Below are positions 8,995 through 17,422 of a stretch of 48,536 nt of DNA, one piece after another. Below the pieces are notes generated by a model, which saw nothing but the letters and a program-made list of their open reading frames with translations, ran no database searches and was not told the DNA's origin. The first letter of the stretch is position 1; each line of letters opens with the position of its first letter. The position numbers and the translations under genes were made by a program. The stretch lies in NCBI GenBank assembly GCA_903845465.1, contig CAIMXQ010000009.1:1-48536 (forward strand), written 5' to 3'. This DNA comes from an uncultured Actinomycetes bacterium. GTDB taxonomy: Bacteria > Actinomycetota > Actinomycetes > Nanopelagicales > Nanopelagicaceae.

Positions 8995-9000
8995 TATCGT
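8995..9000 (+). promoter_or_regulatory. Putative leaderless -10 element for the RecB/Cas4-like nuclease gene
   Basis: TATCGT followed by seven bases and the ATG at 9008. The spacer to the divergent trmI gene is 60 nt, and both promoters fit in it. The same TATCGT hexamer serves as -10 of the tRNA-Leu promoter at 19751. Confidence 0.5.
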
Positions 9001-9007
9001 CTGGTTG

Positions 9008-9760
9008 ATGGAACCGCTTCGCCTATCCCCTAGCCGCATGAACGATTTCACCAACTGTCCCCAGCTCTATAAATACCGCGCAGTGGATCAGCTCCCCGAA
9101 CCACCGAGTATCGATGCCGAACGCGGAAAGTTAATTCATGCAGTTCTTGAAGATCTCTTCGAACTTCCTGCAAGCTCTCGGACAATGGCATCTGCGACAG
9201 AGCTCTTGCCCCGTAAATGGTCGGAGCAATTATCGGCTCTTCCAGAACTAAAGGCTCTTGTACTTGATGAGAAGGAGTGGTTCGACCGTGCACAATCGTT
9301 GCTCACAAATTACTTCTCGCTAGAGAACCCCGAATCATTTGACTCTACATATCGAGAATTGCATCTCGAGCGAGATATCTCATCAGAGATTTACCTCCAC
9401 GGTTATGTTGATCGACTCGATATTGCGCCAACTGGTGAAGTTCGCATTGTCGACTATAAGTCGGGTAAATCTCCTAAGCCAGGGTGGGAAGAGAAGGCGC
9501 TCTTTCAATTGCGTGTCTACGCACTTCTCTATTGGCGAAATGAAGGTGTACTCCCGAAACTTCTGCAGCTGATTTACCTTGGGGATTCGCGCATAGTCAA
9601 AAGCTCGCCCACGGAGGCGCAGTTATTATCGACTGAGAAAATTCTAAAAAATATCGGCGATGAAATACTTACTGCCCTCGAAACAGAGCACTTTCCAACA
9701 AAGAAATCCAGACTATGTGACTGGTGCTTCTTTAAAGCTATCTGTCCTGCCCATAATTAA
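9008..9760 (+). CDS. PD-(D/E)XK nuclease family protein (RecB/Cas4-like, Fe-S type)
   Basis: A 250-residue stand-alone RecB-family nuclease. The sequence shows SPSRMNDFTNCPQLYKY at the N-terminus, GKLIHAVLEDLFE, and the catalytic core E(V)RIVDYKSGKSP, where D and K-containing YKSGK are the PD-(D/E)XK residues. A C-terminal cluster CDWCFFKAIC, with the Cys in the first block, would give the four cysteines of a Cas4/AddB-type 4Fe-4S cluster. The frame is open upstream to 8822, but that part lies over trmI and its promoter; ATG 9008 fits the family and the leaderless pattern. There is no helicase partner. A repair role is inferred; the mycobacterial equivalent is Rv2119. Confidence 0.88.
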   Translation: MEPLRLSPSRMNDFTNCPQLYKYRAVDQLPEPPSIDAERGKLIHAVLEDLFELPASSRTMASATELLPRKWSEQLSALPELKALVLDEKEWFDRAQSLLTNYFSLENPESFDSTYRELHLERDISSEIYLHGYVDRLDIAPTGEVRIVDYKSGKSPKPGWEEKALFQLRVYALLYWRNEGVLPKLLQLIYLGDSRIVKSSPTEAQLLSTEKILKNIGDEILTALETEHFPTKKSRLCDWCFFKAICPAHN

Positions 9761-12700
9761 TTTGCGTTGAAGTATTTCGCCTCTGGGTGGTGAACGATGA
9801 TTGCAGAAGTTGATTGTTCGGGATGTAACTGGAACTCTTCCGAAAGTTCGACGCCAATTCGCCCTGGTTCAAGTAACTCACAGAGCTGAGTCTGTTGTTC
9901 AATGTCGGGACATGCGGGATATCCGAAAGAGTAGCGAGAGCCGCGATAACCCTGATCCAAGATGCCTTGCAGGTCAGCAGAGTCTTCATCACGTACAGAG
10001 AGCTCTTCGCGAATTCGCGCATGCCAATATTCAGCGAGTGCTTCAGTGAGTTGGACAGAGAGACCATGGAGCTCGAGATAATCACGATATGCATCTGCGG
10101 CAAAGAGTTCATTTGCTGCCTTGCTAATGGTGTTTCCCATTGTGACAACATGGAAGGCAACGACATCAACTTTTCCTGACTCCTTGGATGCGAAGAAATC
10201 CGCCAAACATAGCCTTCGATCACGCGATTGACGTGGGAAAGAGAAGCGAACGCGCTCCTTACCTTCATCCGGTCCCTCGTGATGCAAGATAATCAAATCG
10301 TTACCCTCTGAGACACAAGGGAAATATCCATAGACAACCGCAGCTTCTAGCCAACTATTTGATTGGACATCGTTAAGTAACTTGCGAAGACGCGGACGAC
10401 CTTCACTCTCTGCCATTGCTTCATATTCGCCACGTGCACCTTTGAGGCCCCATTGCCCCATAAAGAGGGCACGTTCATCGAGCATGCCGACGTAATCCGC
10501 AAGCGGAATACCTTTCACGATACGGCTTCCGAAGAACGGAGCTTTTGGGATGGAGATATCTAGTGCAACATCACTGCGCACGGTATCGATGACAGATTCG
10601 CTATCGTGAGTGCGAGCCACAGCCTTCACCTTGCGTTCTCGAAGAGCTGGAAGTGCTGCTCCTTCGTCTCCGCGTTTGACTGCCATGATTGCATCCATCA
10701 AACGAAGACCTTCGAAGGCATCGCGCGCATAACGGACTTCACCGGGAAAAATTGCAGCGAGGTCTTGCTCGACATAGGCGCGAGTGAGAGCGGCTCCCCC
10801 CAGAACTACTGGCCACTTATCTGCCAAACCTCGCGATGTAATCTCTTGCAAATTCTCTTTCATAATGACAGTTGATTTCACTAAGAGGCCAGACATACCG
10901 ACTGCATCGACATCATTTTCAAGAGCTGCATCAATAATCTGATTAACGGTCTGCTTGATACCAATATTTACTACTTGATAACCGTTATTTGTCAGAATGA
11001 TGTCCACGAGATTCTTCCCGATATCGTGGACGTCGCCCTTAACAGTGGCAAGAAGCATGCGGCCGCGACCTGCTCCGTCAGTCTTCTCCATATGGGGTTC
11101 GAGATAAGCAACAGCTGATTTCATGACTTCAGCGCTCTGCAGAACGAAAGGAAGTTGCATCTCGCCCTTGCCGAAGAGTTCACCAACAACCTTCATGCCT
11201 TCGAGAAGATGGTCATTGATGATGGCAAGTGGATTAATTCCCTCAAGCATCGCCGCATCGAGATCGTCGCTTAGCCCAACTTTCTCGCCGTCAATGATGC
11301 GGTGCTCTAGGCGTTTGCGAAGTGGCAAAGCAGCAAGCTCGGAGGCGCGAATATTGCGAGACGCGGCTAGTTCGACACCTTCGAAAAGTTGTAAGAATTC
11401 TTGGAGTGGATCGTAGGTACATGTCTCGCCATCGTATGTACGGCGATCGTAAATCAAATCTAAGGCAACCTCTTTATGGCGCTCTTCGATCCGTGCCATC
11501 GGCATAATCTTTGATGGGTGCACGATTGCTGAATCAAGTCCAGCCTCTACGCACTCATGCAAGAAGACCGAGTTCAGTACAACGCGCGAAGCAGGATTGA
11601 GTCCGAAGGAAACATTACTGACACCCAAAGTTGTTTGTACCTGCGGATACTCAGTTTTCAAAGCGCGAATCGCATTGATTGTTTCGAGCCCATCGCGACG
11701 AGTTTCCTCTTGCCCTGTTGCAATCGGAAATGTCAGCGCATCAATCAAAATATCGCCGACTTCTATTCCCCAATTGGTTGTCAGGTCAGCAATAAGTCTG
11801 CGGGCAACTCGCAACTTCCATTCAGCTGTGCGAGCCTGCCCTTCTTCATCAATAGTAAGAGCAACTACTGATGCTCCATGCTCTTGAACGAGAGGCATAA
11901 TGCGTGCAAATCTCGATGTGGGTCCGTCTCCATCTTCGTAATTGACTGAGTTGATGACGCAGCGACCACCGAGCGCTTCCAGACCCGCTTTGAGTACAGC
12001 AGGTTCAGTTGAATCTAAAACAATGGGCAGAGTTGATGCAGTTGCAAAGCGTGATGCAATCTCGGTCATATCGCGAACTCCATCACGTCCGACGTAATCG
12101 ACAGAGAGGTCGAGCATGTGAGCGCCGTCGCGGATTTGATCGCGCGCAATTTCTACACACGTAGACCAATCTTCAGCAACAAGTGCATCACGGAATGCGC
12201 GTGATCCATTTGCGTTAGTGCGTTCACCAATTGCTAAGTAGGTTCTATCTTGTCTAAATGGAACATATTGATAGAGAGATGAAGCGCCTGGATCGAGATC
12301 CGGCGAACGTTTTTTCAGCGCATGTCCACCCAAGAGGTTTACTACCGCAGCTAGGTGTGCCGGTGTGGTTCCACAACAACCACCAATGAGTGAAATTCCA
12401 TAATCATTGACAAAAGTTTCAAGAGCTTTCGCTAGCTCATCTGGCCCAAGCGGATATTCCGCTCCGTTCTTTCCCAAAATTGGTAACCCTGCATTAGGCA
12501 TCACAGATATCTCGCACTGCGCATTCTTTGATAGGTAACGAAGATGTTCAGACATCTCTGCAGGACCCGTTGCACAATTGAGACCAATGAGATCAATATC
12601 GAGAGGTTCGAGTGCGTTCAGCGCTGCACCAATTTCGGAACCGAGTAACATTGTTCCGGTAGTTTCAACGGTAACTTGCGCAATAAGAATGACATCACGA

Positions 12701-13272
12701 TGTGATTCAGTAATCGCTTGTCGCGCTCCATTTACTGCTGACTTCGCTTGCAATAAGTCCTGAGTCGTTTCAATCAGCAAGGCATCCACACCGGCATCGA
12801 CTAGTCCCTTCGATGCAATGTAATAGGCATCCCTTAAATGTGCGTACGTTGTGTGGCCAAGGCTAGGAAGCTTGGTACCCGGTCCAAGTGAACCTAGAAC
12901 GAAGCGCGGGCGTTCTGGTGTCGAGTACGCATCAGCGGCCTCGCGAGCGATCTTTCCACCGGCGAAAGCTAATTCGTAGATGCGATCTTCAATTCCATAT
13001 TCAGCAAGGTTGGCCCAGTTTGCTCCAAATGTATTTGTCTCGATGGCATCCACACCTACTTCTAGGTAGGCATCGTGTACCGAACGAACAAGATCGGGGC
13101 GAGTTACATTGAGAATCTCATTGCAGCCCTCATGGTTCTGGAAATCTTCGAGAGTCGGATCTGCTGCTTGGAGCATCGTTCCCATAGCTCCATCGGCGAT
13201 GATGGTGCGAGTCGCCAGAGCGCGACGGAGCAACCCATCGACCATCTTGATATCTGCTCGTGCACTCGTCAC
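9757..13272 (-). CDS. metH: Cobalamin-dependent methionine synthase MetH
   Basis: Transfers the methyl group of 5-methyl-THF to homocysteine through methylcobalamin. All four modules are present in 1171 residues. These are the homocysteine/zinc barrel (LNCATGP near residue 231 and GGCCGTTP near 300 supply the zinc cysteines), the pterin barrel (AIGERTNANGSRAFRDAL), the cap plus B12 domain (DVHDIGKN, lower axial His near 749), and the AdoMet reactivation domain (RVRFSFPRQ, YPACPDIEQQ). The GTG start is 7 nt after TAACCT. No B12 riboswitch fits in the 28-nt spacer upstream. The stop overlaps the convergent nuclease gene by 4 nt. Confidence 0.97.
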   Translation of the reverse strand: MTSARADIKMVDGLLRRALATRTIIADGAMGTMLQAADPTLEDFQNHEGCNEILNVTRPDLVRSVHDAYLEVGVDAIETNTFGANWANLAEYGIEDRIYELAFAGGKIAREAADAYSTPERPRFVLGSLGPGTKLPSLGHTTYAHLRDAYYIASKGLVDAGVDALLIETTQDLLQAKSAVNGARQAITESHRDVILIAQVTVETTGTMLLGSEIGAALNALEPLDIDLIGLNCATGPAEMSEHLRYLSKNAQCEISVMPNAGLPILGKNGAEYPLGPDELAKALETFVNDYGISLIGGCCGTTPAHLAAVVNLLGGHALKKRSPDLDPGASSLYQYVPFRQDRTYLAIGERTNANGSRAFRDALVAEDWSTCVEIARDQIRDGAHMLDLSVDYVGRDGVRDMTEIASRFATASTLPIVLDSTEPAVLKAGLEALGGRCVINSVNYEDGDGPTSRFARIMPLVQEHGASVVALTIDEEGQARTAEWKLRVARRLIADLTTNWGIEVGDILIDALTFPIATGQEETRRDGLETINAIRALKTEYPQVQTTLGVSNVSFGLNPASRVVLNSVFLHECVEAGLDSAIVHPSKIMPMARIEERHKEVALDLIYDRRTYDGETCTYDPLQEFLQLFEGVELAASRNIRASELAALPLRKRLEHRIIDGEKVGLSDDLDAAMLEGINPLAIINDHLLEGMKVVGELFGKGEMQLPFVLQSAEVMKSAVAYLEPHMEKTDGAGRGRMLLATVKGDVHDIGKNLVDIILTNNGYQVVNIGIKQTVNQIIDAALENDVDAVGMSGLLVKSTVIMKENLQEITSRGLADKWPVVLGGAALTRAYVEQDLAAIFPGEVRYARDAFEGLRLMDAIMAVKRGDEGAALPALRERKVKAVARTHDSESVIDTVRSDVALDISIPKAPFFGSRIVKGIPLADYVGMLDERALFMGQWGLKGARGEYEAMAESEGRPRLRKLLNDVQSNSWLEAAVVYGYFPCVSEGNDLIILHHEGPDEGKERVRFSFPRQSRDRRLCLADFFASKESGKVDVVAFHVVTMGNTISKAANELFAADAYRDYLELHGLSVQLTEALAEYWHARIREELSVRDEDSADLQGILDQGYRGSRYSFGYPACPDIEQQTQLCELLEPGRIGVELSEEFQLHPEQSTSAIIVHHPEAKYFNAN

Positions 13273-13279
13273 GGCGCTG

Positions 13280-13285
13280 AGGTTA
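13280..13285 (-). promoter_or_regulatory. Putative leaderless -10 element for metH
   Basis: TAACCT on the minus strand followed by seven bases and the GTG start. The facing PAC2 -10 element begins three bases away, so both promoters share a 28-bp divergent spacer. Confidence 0.5.
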
Positions 13286-13288
13286 CCG

Positions 13289-13294
13289 TAAGGT
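13289..13294 (+). promoter_or_regulatory. Putative leaderless -10 element for the PAC2-family gene
   Basis: TAAGGT followed by six bases and the ATG at 13301; no Shine-Dalgarno is present. It faces the metH promoter. Confidence 0.5.
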
Positions 13295-13300
13295 GTCGAT

Positions 13301-14164
13301 ATGGAGATTCACCAGATACCTGCTCTTCGCTCACCAGTGATGGTTATCGCATTCTCGGGTTGGAATGATGCTGGCGAAGCCGCAACCGGCGCTGCCTCTC
13401 ATCTACTTGGATCATGGGTTGATTCAAAGAATGACGTTGTCCCCGAGCTAATTGCTGAAGTAGATGTCGAAGAGTTCTATGACTTTCAAGTCAATCGACC
13501 AACGGTGTGTATCGATGAATCCAGCATTAGAAGCCTTACATGGCCAGGTACACAGGTATTCGGGTTACGAACACAAGAGCTAGATCATGATTTCGTTGTC
13601 ATACGTGGCATAGAGCCATCGATGAAATGGAAGACATTTGCCGCAGATATTTTAGATCTTGCAGATGATTTAGAGGTCGACATGGTTATCACTCTTGGTT
13701 CAATGCTCGCAGACACTCCACACACTCGACCTATAGCAGTCAGCGGGAGTGGGGCACATCCTGAAATCGCTCAACGTTTAGGTGTTGAGATTAGTAAATA
13801 TGAAGGTCCGACTGGAATTCTTGGAGTGATTCAAGATGCGTGTGTCCGGCGAGGAATTGATGCAGTCTCAATGTGGGCAGCAATTCCTCACTATGCATCT
13901 GGCTCTCCATCTCCGAAAGCAACTCTCGCACTTATCAACGCATTGGAAGATTTCCTAGAGATCTCTCTACCCCAAGGTGATCTACACAATCAATCGCACG
14001 ACTGGGAAGTAGAAGTCTCTGAAATGGCGAAGGAAGACAGTGATGTCGCCGAATACGTGAAGGCACTTGAAGAGAGTAAAGATGCGGCGGAGTTGCCAGA
14101 AGTCTCAGGCGAATCTATTGCACGCGAGCTAGAAAGATTCTTACGCCGACAGAGTGAGAGCTAA
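13301..14164 (+). CDS. PAC2 family protein
   Basis: A 287-residue member of the PAC2 (proteasome assembly chaperone 2-like) family, whose biochemical role in bacteria is not settled. Visible family blocks are VIAFSGWNDAGEAATGAASHL, YDFQVNRPTV, the VVIRGIEPSMKWKTF segment, VITLGSMLADTPHTRP, and YEGPTGILGVIQDAC with WAAIPHY. The C-terminal tail is acidic and helical. It lies divergently from metH and converges with a 4-nt overlap on mshC. In mycobacteria the same gene (Rv2125) sits close to metH and mshC, so the context is conserved even though no proteasome genes are in this window. Confidence 0.9.
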   Translation: MEIHQIPALRSPVMVIAFSGWNDAGEAATGAASHLLGSWVDSKNDVVPELIAEVDVEEFYDFQVNRPTVCIDESSIRSLTWPGTQVFGLRTQELDHDFVVIRGIEPSMKWKTFAADILDLADDLEVDMVITLGSMLADTPHTRPIAVSGSGAHPEIAQRLGVEISKYEGPTGILGVIQDACVRRGIDAVSMWAAIPHYASGSPSPKATLALINALEDFLEISLPQGDLHNQSHDWEVEVSEMAKEDSDVAEYVKALEESKDAAELPEVSGESIARELERFLRRQSES

Positions 14165-15402
14165 GGCGCGAGACCCAAGAGAGTATCTAGTGCGCGCGAT
14201 AGCTCGCCCGCTTCTCCCCCAGTAGCACCGGCTTCTGTGGCATTCATCCAAGAACGAATATGGTTCAGAGCGCCTGCAGTATCGAGATTATGTGAAAGCG
14301 AATCAATGATTGCGGTGATGACTGAATCAGTGGGTGCAACTTCCATCCTTGCCAGATTGAGTTGCAATCTCTGGATATCGCTTTCGGCTTGCGTAAGTAA
14401 GGAATCGTTCCACATGAGATCTGCACCGTATGGATGTCCCATCAAAGCCCATCTAATCGATACAGGGCTGACTCCGGATTGAATAAGTTTTGATACGAAA
14501 ACGAGATTACCAAGTGACTTACTCATCTTCTCGCCGTCAAGGCCAATCATTCCGGTATGTACATAATTACGTGCAAACCTTTGACCGTTGATCGCGCGAC
14601 TTTGCGTGGCGGACATTTCATGATGAGGAAAAATCAAATCACTTCCACCGCCTTGAATATCAATGGCATAGGTATCACCAGCATCTGGATCTAGGTAGTG
14701 CAGAGCTATTGCGCAACACTCGATATGCCAACCAGGTCTTCCGGCACCAAACGGGCTTGGCCAACCAGGTTCACCTTCGCGCTGCGATAACCAGACCAGA
14801 GCATCGAGAGGATCGCGTTTGCCAATTCGGGTTGGATCTCCCCCACGTTCTGCAAATATCTTCAGCATCTCATCCTGTGAAAGATGAGAACGCTCTCCGA
14901 ATTCGCTATCACTGCGAACTGCGAAGTAGTGATCTGAATCAACTAGATATGTTGTACCTGCTCTGCGCAATTTCTCAACCGCGTCGATTACCAGCTCCAT
15001 CGCTTCGACTACTCCGATGTAGTTTTTGGGAGGAATAACGCGCAGATCTGTCATATCGCCACGGAAGAGATCTACTTGCGATTGCGCAAGTTCTTGCCAG
15101 GTGACTCCATCCCGAGCAGCTCGTTCGAGAAGTGGATCATCAATATCTGTGATGTTCTCTACGAAATCAACGCGAGCTCCCGTCGCTCGTAAGTATCGAT
15201 TGATGAGATCAAAGGTCAGATATGTAGCAGCGTGGCCAAGATGTGTTGCATCGTATGGAGTAATACCGCAGACATACATTCGATAGTGGTTCTTCTTCTC
15301 TAGCTCTTCAACTTTCTGTGTTTGGGTATTGAAGAGCGAGAGCGCAGGGAAGGTAAATCGGCTGGCTAGTTTAGGAAGATAAATCTCCGGCCACGAGTGC
15401 AT
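14161..15402 (-). CDS. mshC: L-cysteine:1D-myo-inositol 2-amino-2-deoxy-alpha-D-glucopyranoside ligase MshC (mycothiol synthesis)
   Basis: ATP-dependent ligation of cysteine to GlcN-Ins, the third step of mycothiol synthesis. The fold is that of cysteinyl-tRNA synthetase. The N-terminal MHSWPE and the MYVCGITPYDATHLGHAATYLTFDL block are typical of MshC rather than CysS. VENITDIDDPLLERA, PGWHIECCAIA (zinc ligands) and the KMSKS loop EKMSKSLGN are also present. At 413 residues it matches MshC and lacks the longer CysS C-terminal domain. It starts 14 nt after the SCO1664-family gene in a four-gene operon. A second true CysS should exist elsewhere. Confidence 0.92.
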   Translation of the reverse strand: MHSWPEIYLPKLASRFTFPALSLFNTQTQKVEELEKKNHYRMYVCGITPYDATHLGHAATYLTFDLINRYLRATGARVDFVENITDIDDPLLERAARDGVTWQELAQSQVDLFRGDMTDLRVIPPKNYIGVVEAMELVIDAVEKLRRAGTTYLVDSDHYFAVRSDSEFGERSHLSQDEMLKIFAERGGDPTRIGKRDPLDALVWLSQREGEPGWPSPFGAGRPGWHIECCAIALHYLDPDAGDTYAIDIQGGGSDLIFPHHEMSATQSRAINGQRFARNYVHTGMIGLDGEKMSKSLGNLVFVSKLIQSGVSPVSIRWALMGHPYGADLMWNDSLLTQAESDIQRLQLNLARMEVAPTDSVITAIIDSLSHNLDTAGALNHIRSWMNATEAGATGGEAGELSRALDTLLGLAP

Positions 15403-15416
15403 ACGAAAACCTTAAC

Positions 15417-16118
15417 TTAAAAGGGCGGCCAAGGAACGGCCGGCCATTCATCACTCGGTGCCGGGAAACGTTCGGTTGATAGAAGACGGTCAATCCGCAG
15501 AAGAAGCGCTTCGAACTCGCCATCTGTGATGAGCTCTAAGAACTCATCCGGCTGCGCTGTGAGTGAAGAACGTAGATCAACGAGCTGAACCTTCTCTTCC
15601 TGTGAAAGCTCTCTATCTGCCCACTGCCAAAGAACAGTTCGCAACTTATCCTCTTCGTGAAAGGTCACTCCATGGTCGCAACCTCGGAGTGCTCCATCTT
15701 CACTAGGCAATAAGTGGCCGATTTTACGATCCGTATTATTTATAACAGCATCAAAGAGCGCCATTGCGCGCAACCGAGAATCATCGGTCCGATAGAACTG
15801 AGCTAGGTCAATACTTTCATCGATATCTATCCACCGTTGAACCATTCCAACACCGAATGGTCCGTCACGGAGAACTGTCGTCGGTACGAGAAAGAATTTT
15901 CCGATCTCACTAATCCGATACGCCGCATACTCGCGCTGTGCAAGATTCCCATCAGGAAAATCCCACAGCGGCCTCTCGCCTGCAACTGGTTTGTATATGA
16001 CGGGAATGCTTACTGATTTGAATGTGCAAGTTGCATAGAGCGTTGCATTCGATGCATCAACAAGTCTTCCAGTTACTTCGATATCGCCACTTTGAAGATG
16101 CTCGAGAAGCTCATTCAT
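15417..16118 (-). CDS. SCO1664 family protein (kinase-like fold, function unknown)
   Basis: A 233-residue member of an actinobacteria-restricted family with distant similarity to PI3/4-kinase-type folds. The sequence shows VTGRLVDASNATLYATC, IYKPVAGERPLWDFPDGNLAQREYAAY (lysine and glutamate positions like a kinase N-lobe), MALFDAVINNTDRKIGHLL (a catalytic-loop-like Asn/Asp pattern) and CDHGVTFHEEDKLRTVLWQWA. The ATG overlaps the DUF3090 gene by 4 nt. Phosphotransfer activity is possible but not demonstrated by anything here. The conserved link to mshC suggests a role near mycothiol metabolism, which is inference. Confidence 0.83.
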   Translation of the reverse strand: MNELLEHLQSGDIEVTGRLVDASNATLYATCTFKSVSIPVIYKPVAGERPLWDFPDGNLAQREYAAYRISEIGKFFLVPTTVLRDGPFGVGMVQRWIDIDESIDLAQFYRTDDSRLRAMALFDAVINNTDRKIGHLLPSEDGALRGCDHGVTFHEEDKLRTVLWQWADRELSQEEKVQLVDLRSSLTAQPDEFLELITDGEFEALLLRIDRLLSTERFPAPSDEWPAVPWPPF

Positions 16119-16666
16119 CGTCGATATCCGTTAGCGCGAGGACAGAGATGGCCCTTTGGATCTATAGGTCCACCACAGAATGGACATGGCTGACGTCCTG
16201 CCCCAACAACAATCTGCGCACGTTTTGAGAATTTGTCAGCTTCACTGGGGGAAATCAAAACCCGCAAGATGTCTTGATCGCTGCTGAGGTCATCGACATC
16301 GATAAATTCCGGCTCGTCAGTTTCTTCATCGGCAATTGCTTGTAAATCAATCTGTATAAGTGTCGATGCAGAGTCGAATGCGAGCCCTATGACTCCAACA
16401 CGAAATTCTTCCTCAATGGGGGTAGATAGAGGTCCCTCATCTTTCGGCAGCCTTGATATAGCAATTGTTGGATCGCTCTGTTTGATTTCGCGCACCATGT
16501 AGATGAGGCGATCTGCCAAAGCGAGAACTTGGGTCTTCTCAAGCGAGACTGAAATGAGGCGTGCACCGTGCTGAGCTTGAATGAAGAAGGTTCTCTCGCC
16601 AGGTTGCCCAACGGTGCCTGCAACAAAACGATCGGGTTGATCGAAGAGAAGTATTCGCGCAGTCAT
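16115..16666 (-). CDS. DUF3090 domain-containing protein
   Basis: A 183-residue member of an actinobacterial family of unknown function. Family blocks are MTARILLFDQPDRFVAGTVGQPGERTFFIQA, SVSLEKTQVLALADRL, an EEFRVGVIGLAFD strand and a C-terminal zinc-ribbon-like tail CPFCGGPIDPKGHLCPRANG. The tail supplies three cysteines plus a histidine, enough for a metal site. It overlaps both neighbours by 4 nt, so it is made together with the phosphatase-like and kinase-like proteins. I do not assign a function. Confidence 0.86.
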   Translation of the reverse strand: MTARILLFDQPDRFVAGTVGQPGERTFFIQAQHGARLISVSLEKTQVLALADRLIYMVREIKQSDPTIAISRLPKDEGPLSTPIEEEFRVGVIGLAFDSASTLIQIDLQAIADEETDEPEFIDVDDLSSDQDILRVLISPSEADKFSKRAQIVVGAGRQPCPFCGGPIDPKGHLCPRANGYRR

Positions 16667-17355
16667 CGCTGCTTCCCGTGCACTGTGCCAGCACCGCCAC
16701 CCAAGAGGGTCTTCCCCGTTTTCTTAGCCTTCAACAATGGTGCGATTGCTGTTCGAGTGTCATTGAACATGATGAGACGAGCGCTATCGGCATCTACGTC
16801 GAGAAATGTGATGGAGGCTGGGTCTATAACAAGGCTTTGAAAGTTATCCAATTTAAGATCGATCAAGCCTGCAACGATTGCCTTAATAACATCACCATGG
16901 CTCACTAAAAGATGTGCGCCGTTCTTCTTGGATTTTGCTGCATCATAAACTGATGCGAGAGCTCTCTTCTGCATCGCAGTGAATCGTTCACCTTCTGGGA
17001 ACTTCACTTTGCTCGGTGTGCTTTGAATCAATTTCCATAACGGCTCGCGTCGAAGGCTCGAAAGTTTCCGCCCACTCCAGGTTCCGTAATCCATCTCAAT
17101 AAGACCATCATCGAGTTGATAGTTATTGATTCCACGTGAAAACTTAGAAGATATCCATGGAGTGATTGTCTCTTCGCATCTTTGCATCGGGCTCACGCGA
17201 ATAGAGTCAAAGGCAATCGCTCCAATACGTTCTGCTAATTCGTTCGCTTGGCGGACACCATCTTTACTCAGCGAAACTCCCGATAACTGCCCAGAGAGAA
17301 TTCCTGCACTATTCGCGATGGAATGCGCATGCCGGAGTAGAACAATCTTGGCCAC
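16663..17355 (-). CDS. Histidine phosphatase / phosphoglycerate mutase-like protein (MSMEG_4193 family)
   Basis: A 230-residue histidine phosphatase-superfamily enzyme; the substrate is unknown. The catalytic RHA motif is in VLLRHAHSIANSAGILSGQ, the second arginine in RVSPMQRCEETI, and the second histidine in LLVSHGDVIKAI. I use the GTG at 17355: the frame is open to 17481, but the family begins next to the IVLLRH strand, the upstream part would overlap the divergent gene, and TAGCCT lies exactly 7 nt before this GTG. It heads a conserved four-gene operon ending in mshC. Confidence 0.86.
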   Translation of the reverse strand: MAKIVLLRHAHSIANSAGILSGQLSGVSLSKDGVRQANELAERIGAIAFDSIRVSPMQRCEETITPWISSKFSRGINNYQLDDGLIEMDYGTWSGRKLSSLRREPLWKLIQSTPSKVKFPEGERFTAMQKRALASVYDAAKSKKNGAHLLVSHGDVIKAIVAGLIDLKLDNFQSLVIDPASITFLDVDADSARLIMFNDTRTAIAPLLKAKKTGKTLLGGGAGTVHGKQR

Positions 17356-17362
17356 AACACGA

Positions 17363-17368
17363 AGGCTA
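17363..17368 (-). promoter_or_regulatory. Putative leaderless -10 element for the phosphatase-to-mshC operon
   Basis: TAGCCT on the minus strand, seven bases, then the GTG start. It supports the short start for the first gene and places one promoter upstream of four coupled genes. Confidence 0.5.
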
Positions 17369-17409
17369 ACGCGATATTTGTTTTGACGATATTTGAGCTC
17401 GTGAGTTGC

Positions 17410-17415
17410 TAAGGT
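17410..17415 (+). promoter_or_regulatory. Putative leaderless -10 element (or Shine-Dalgarno) for the aldo/keto reductase gene
   Basis: TAAGGT followed by seven bases and the ATG at 17423. The same bases plus GG read as an AAGGTGG Shine-Dalgarno with a 5-nt spacer, so either interpretation is possible. A TTGACG lies at 17383, but 21 nt from the hexamer. Confidence 0.4.
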
Positions 17416-17422
17416 GGGCGAT

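Noticed and set aside
9738..10268. A 176-codon open frame on the minus strand in a different frame from metH.
   Set aside because: It lies entirely over the conserved MetH activation domain and the nuclease end, has no recognisable domain and has low-complexity composition. It is a shadow frame.
13273..13300. Possible cobalamin riboswitch before metH.
   Set aside because: The spacer is only 28 nt, is filled by two -10 elements, and the next gene is divergent. A B12 riboswitch needs about 200 nt.
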